Positions 6,134 to 6,509 of a DNA stretch of 6,509 bases are shown here, in pieces. A program made the translations under genes and the position numbers. The DNA is from Nitrospira sp. (lineage in GTDB: Bacteria; Nitrospirota; Nitrospiria; Nitrospirales; Nitrospiraceae), in NCBI GenBank assembly GCA_020697375.1, contig JAJFBJ010000155.1, positions 1-6,509 of the forward strand. The letters run 5' to 3'. Under the pieces are notes generated by a model. It saw nothing but the letters and a program-made list of their open reading frames with translations. It was not told where the DNA came from and did no database searches. Position 1 is the first letter of the stretch; each line of letters opens with the position of its first letter.

Positions 6134-6324
6134 TTTCGGTGCTCAAGCAGCCCTTGTCGGACGTGGCTACGCCCGTTCAGGTGCATTTGCTCCAGGACTT
6201 CACCGGTAAGGTGCCAGAGTTGGTCTCCAATGCGGTTGATCTGTTGACTTACCGTGACTTAATTCGGAATCGGCAAGCCGCTGTACTCAAGATTCGAGAG
6301 TATATCGCTATAGCACAAGACTAA
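6031..6324 (+). pseudogene. C-terminal part of the Ig-like protein, in the -1 frame
   Basis: From TCC at 6031 this frame reads SAEWAENTLAAYDYTRAQ and on through LLDKLDDTYQRGPYLISVL, LLQDFTGKVPELVSNAVDLL and KIREYIAIAQD to TAA at 6322-6324. It is helix-rich and clearly protein-coding in style, while the overlapping end of the 5357 frame is basic nonsense (RPRTITRGPRSCW). The joined protein would be about 322 residues. Restoring one G in CAGGTCC (giving CAGGGTCC, near 6029) repairs the gene. An ORF can be opened at TTG 6055, but it has no ribosome-binding site and conserved-looking sequence starts earlier. The domain is unrecognised, and no second cistron is implied. Confidence 0.7.
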
Positions 6325-6387
6325 TCGGAAATCACGGTAGCTAAGACCCGCGGCTTGGTTGGACTATTTGTGACCATGCCCTCAACC

Positions 6388-6509
6388 TGACACTTTTCGG
6401 ATCGGAACTGTTGACCTTCCCCCATTCATTACACCACGGTCAAAGAAGTTAAGTCCTGTGCTCGATGGGCCTCGGCGTGATAGTTACGAATGAACTCTTG
6501 GGGTGTCAC
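6388..6509 (-). mobile_element. End of an insertion sequence entering from the right edge
   Basis: TGACACTTTTCGGATCG (6388-6404) is shared with the decayed copy at 1090 and lies just beyond the stop of a minus-strand transposase-like ORF, as expected for the 3'-side terminal repeat of an IS. The outer boundary is set by where similarity to the 1090 copy starts. A looser match reaches back to about 6380 (CCCTCAACC). The other terminus lies outside the window, so the inverted repeat and target duplication cannot be checked here. Confidence 0.6.
6429..6509 (-). CDS. C-terminal fragment of a probable transposase
   Basis: A minus-strand frame entering from the window edge reads TPQEFIRNYHAEAHRAQDL, then TSLTVV and TAA (6431-6429). 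The T-P-x-E-F-x-x-x-Y pattern near the end resembles the last helix after the DDE integrase core in IS3-like OrfB proteins (G-x-x-TPxEFxxxY). Only 26 residues are visible, without catalytic residues, so the family is a guess. Position supports it: the stop lies 25 nt inside a sequence that recurs at another IS-like end in this window. Confidence 0.5.
   Translation of the reverse strand: MTPQEFIRNYHAEAHRAQDLTSLTVV

Overview
The window reads like an accessory region of an environmental Gram-negative bacterium. The TPR-CHAT, membrane TIR and secreted Ig-like genes resemble sets I associate with Nitrospira-type genomes, but that assignment is from memory and tentative.

Layout. Positions 1-160 hold short direct repeats and no gene. 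Positions 161-911 carry three small plus-strand genes: a proline-rich candidate lipoprotein, a 51-residue helical protein, and a roughly 91-residue gene broken by three reading-frame changes. At 922-966, on the minus strand, lies the 3' half of a tRNA, from a CAU anticodon loop to CCA, with no 5' half beside it. This is the usual footprint of a tyrosine-recombinase integration site, and its orientation puts the integrated element to the right. Positions 967-1530 contain a 12-bp inverted repeat, a decayed insertion-sequence (IS) end and no recognisable gene. Positions 1530-1762 are a frameshifted relic of the C-terminus of a CHAT protease.

The core, 1853-6324, is one tightly packed plus-strand cluster: (1) an exported protein with eight kinesin-light-chain-type TPRs followed by a CHAT caspase-like domain, split by a -1 frame change; (2) a TIR-domain protein anchored by a two-helix membrane hairpin, with two -1 frame changes; (3) an exported protein with an Ig/PKD-like domain and an unrecognised C-terminal domain, with one -1 frame change and a start codon that overlaps the TIR stop. 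Together they suggest a sensor/effector module spanning the inner membrane: TIR in the cytoplasm, the CHAT protease and Ig-like protein outside. Its function is inferred, not shown. The window ends with an IS end and the C-terminus of a probable transposase on the minus strand. A related but decayed copy of that IS end lies at 1090, so the cluster is bracketed by two same-orientation copies.

Main caution: nearly all frame changes have the same sign (-1) and can be repaired by restoring one base in a short homopolymer. That fits either sequencing/assembly errors or recent decay of the locus. The frame change inside the TPR-CHAT gene differs because it sits exactly on an A-AAT-TTG slippery heptamer followed at 5 nt by a hairpin, so programmed frameshifting is a real alternative there.
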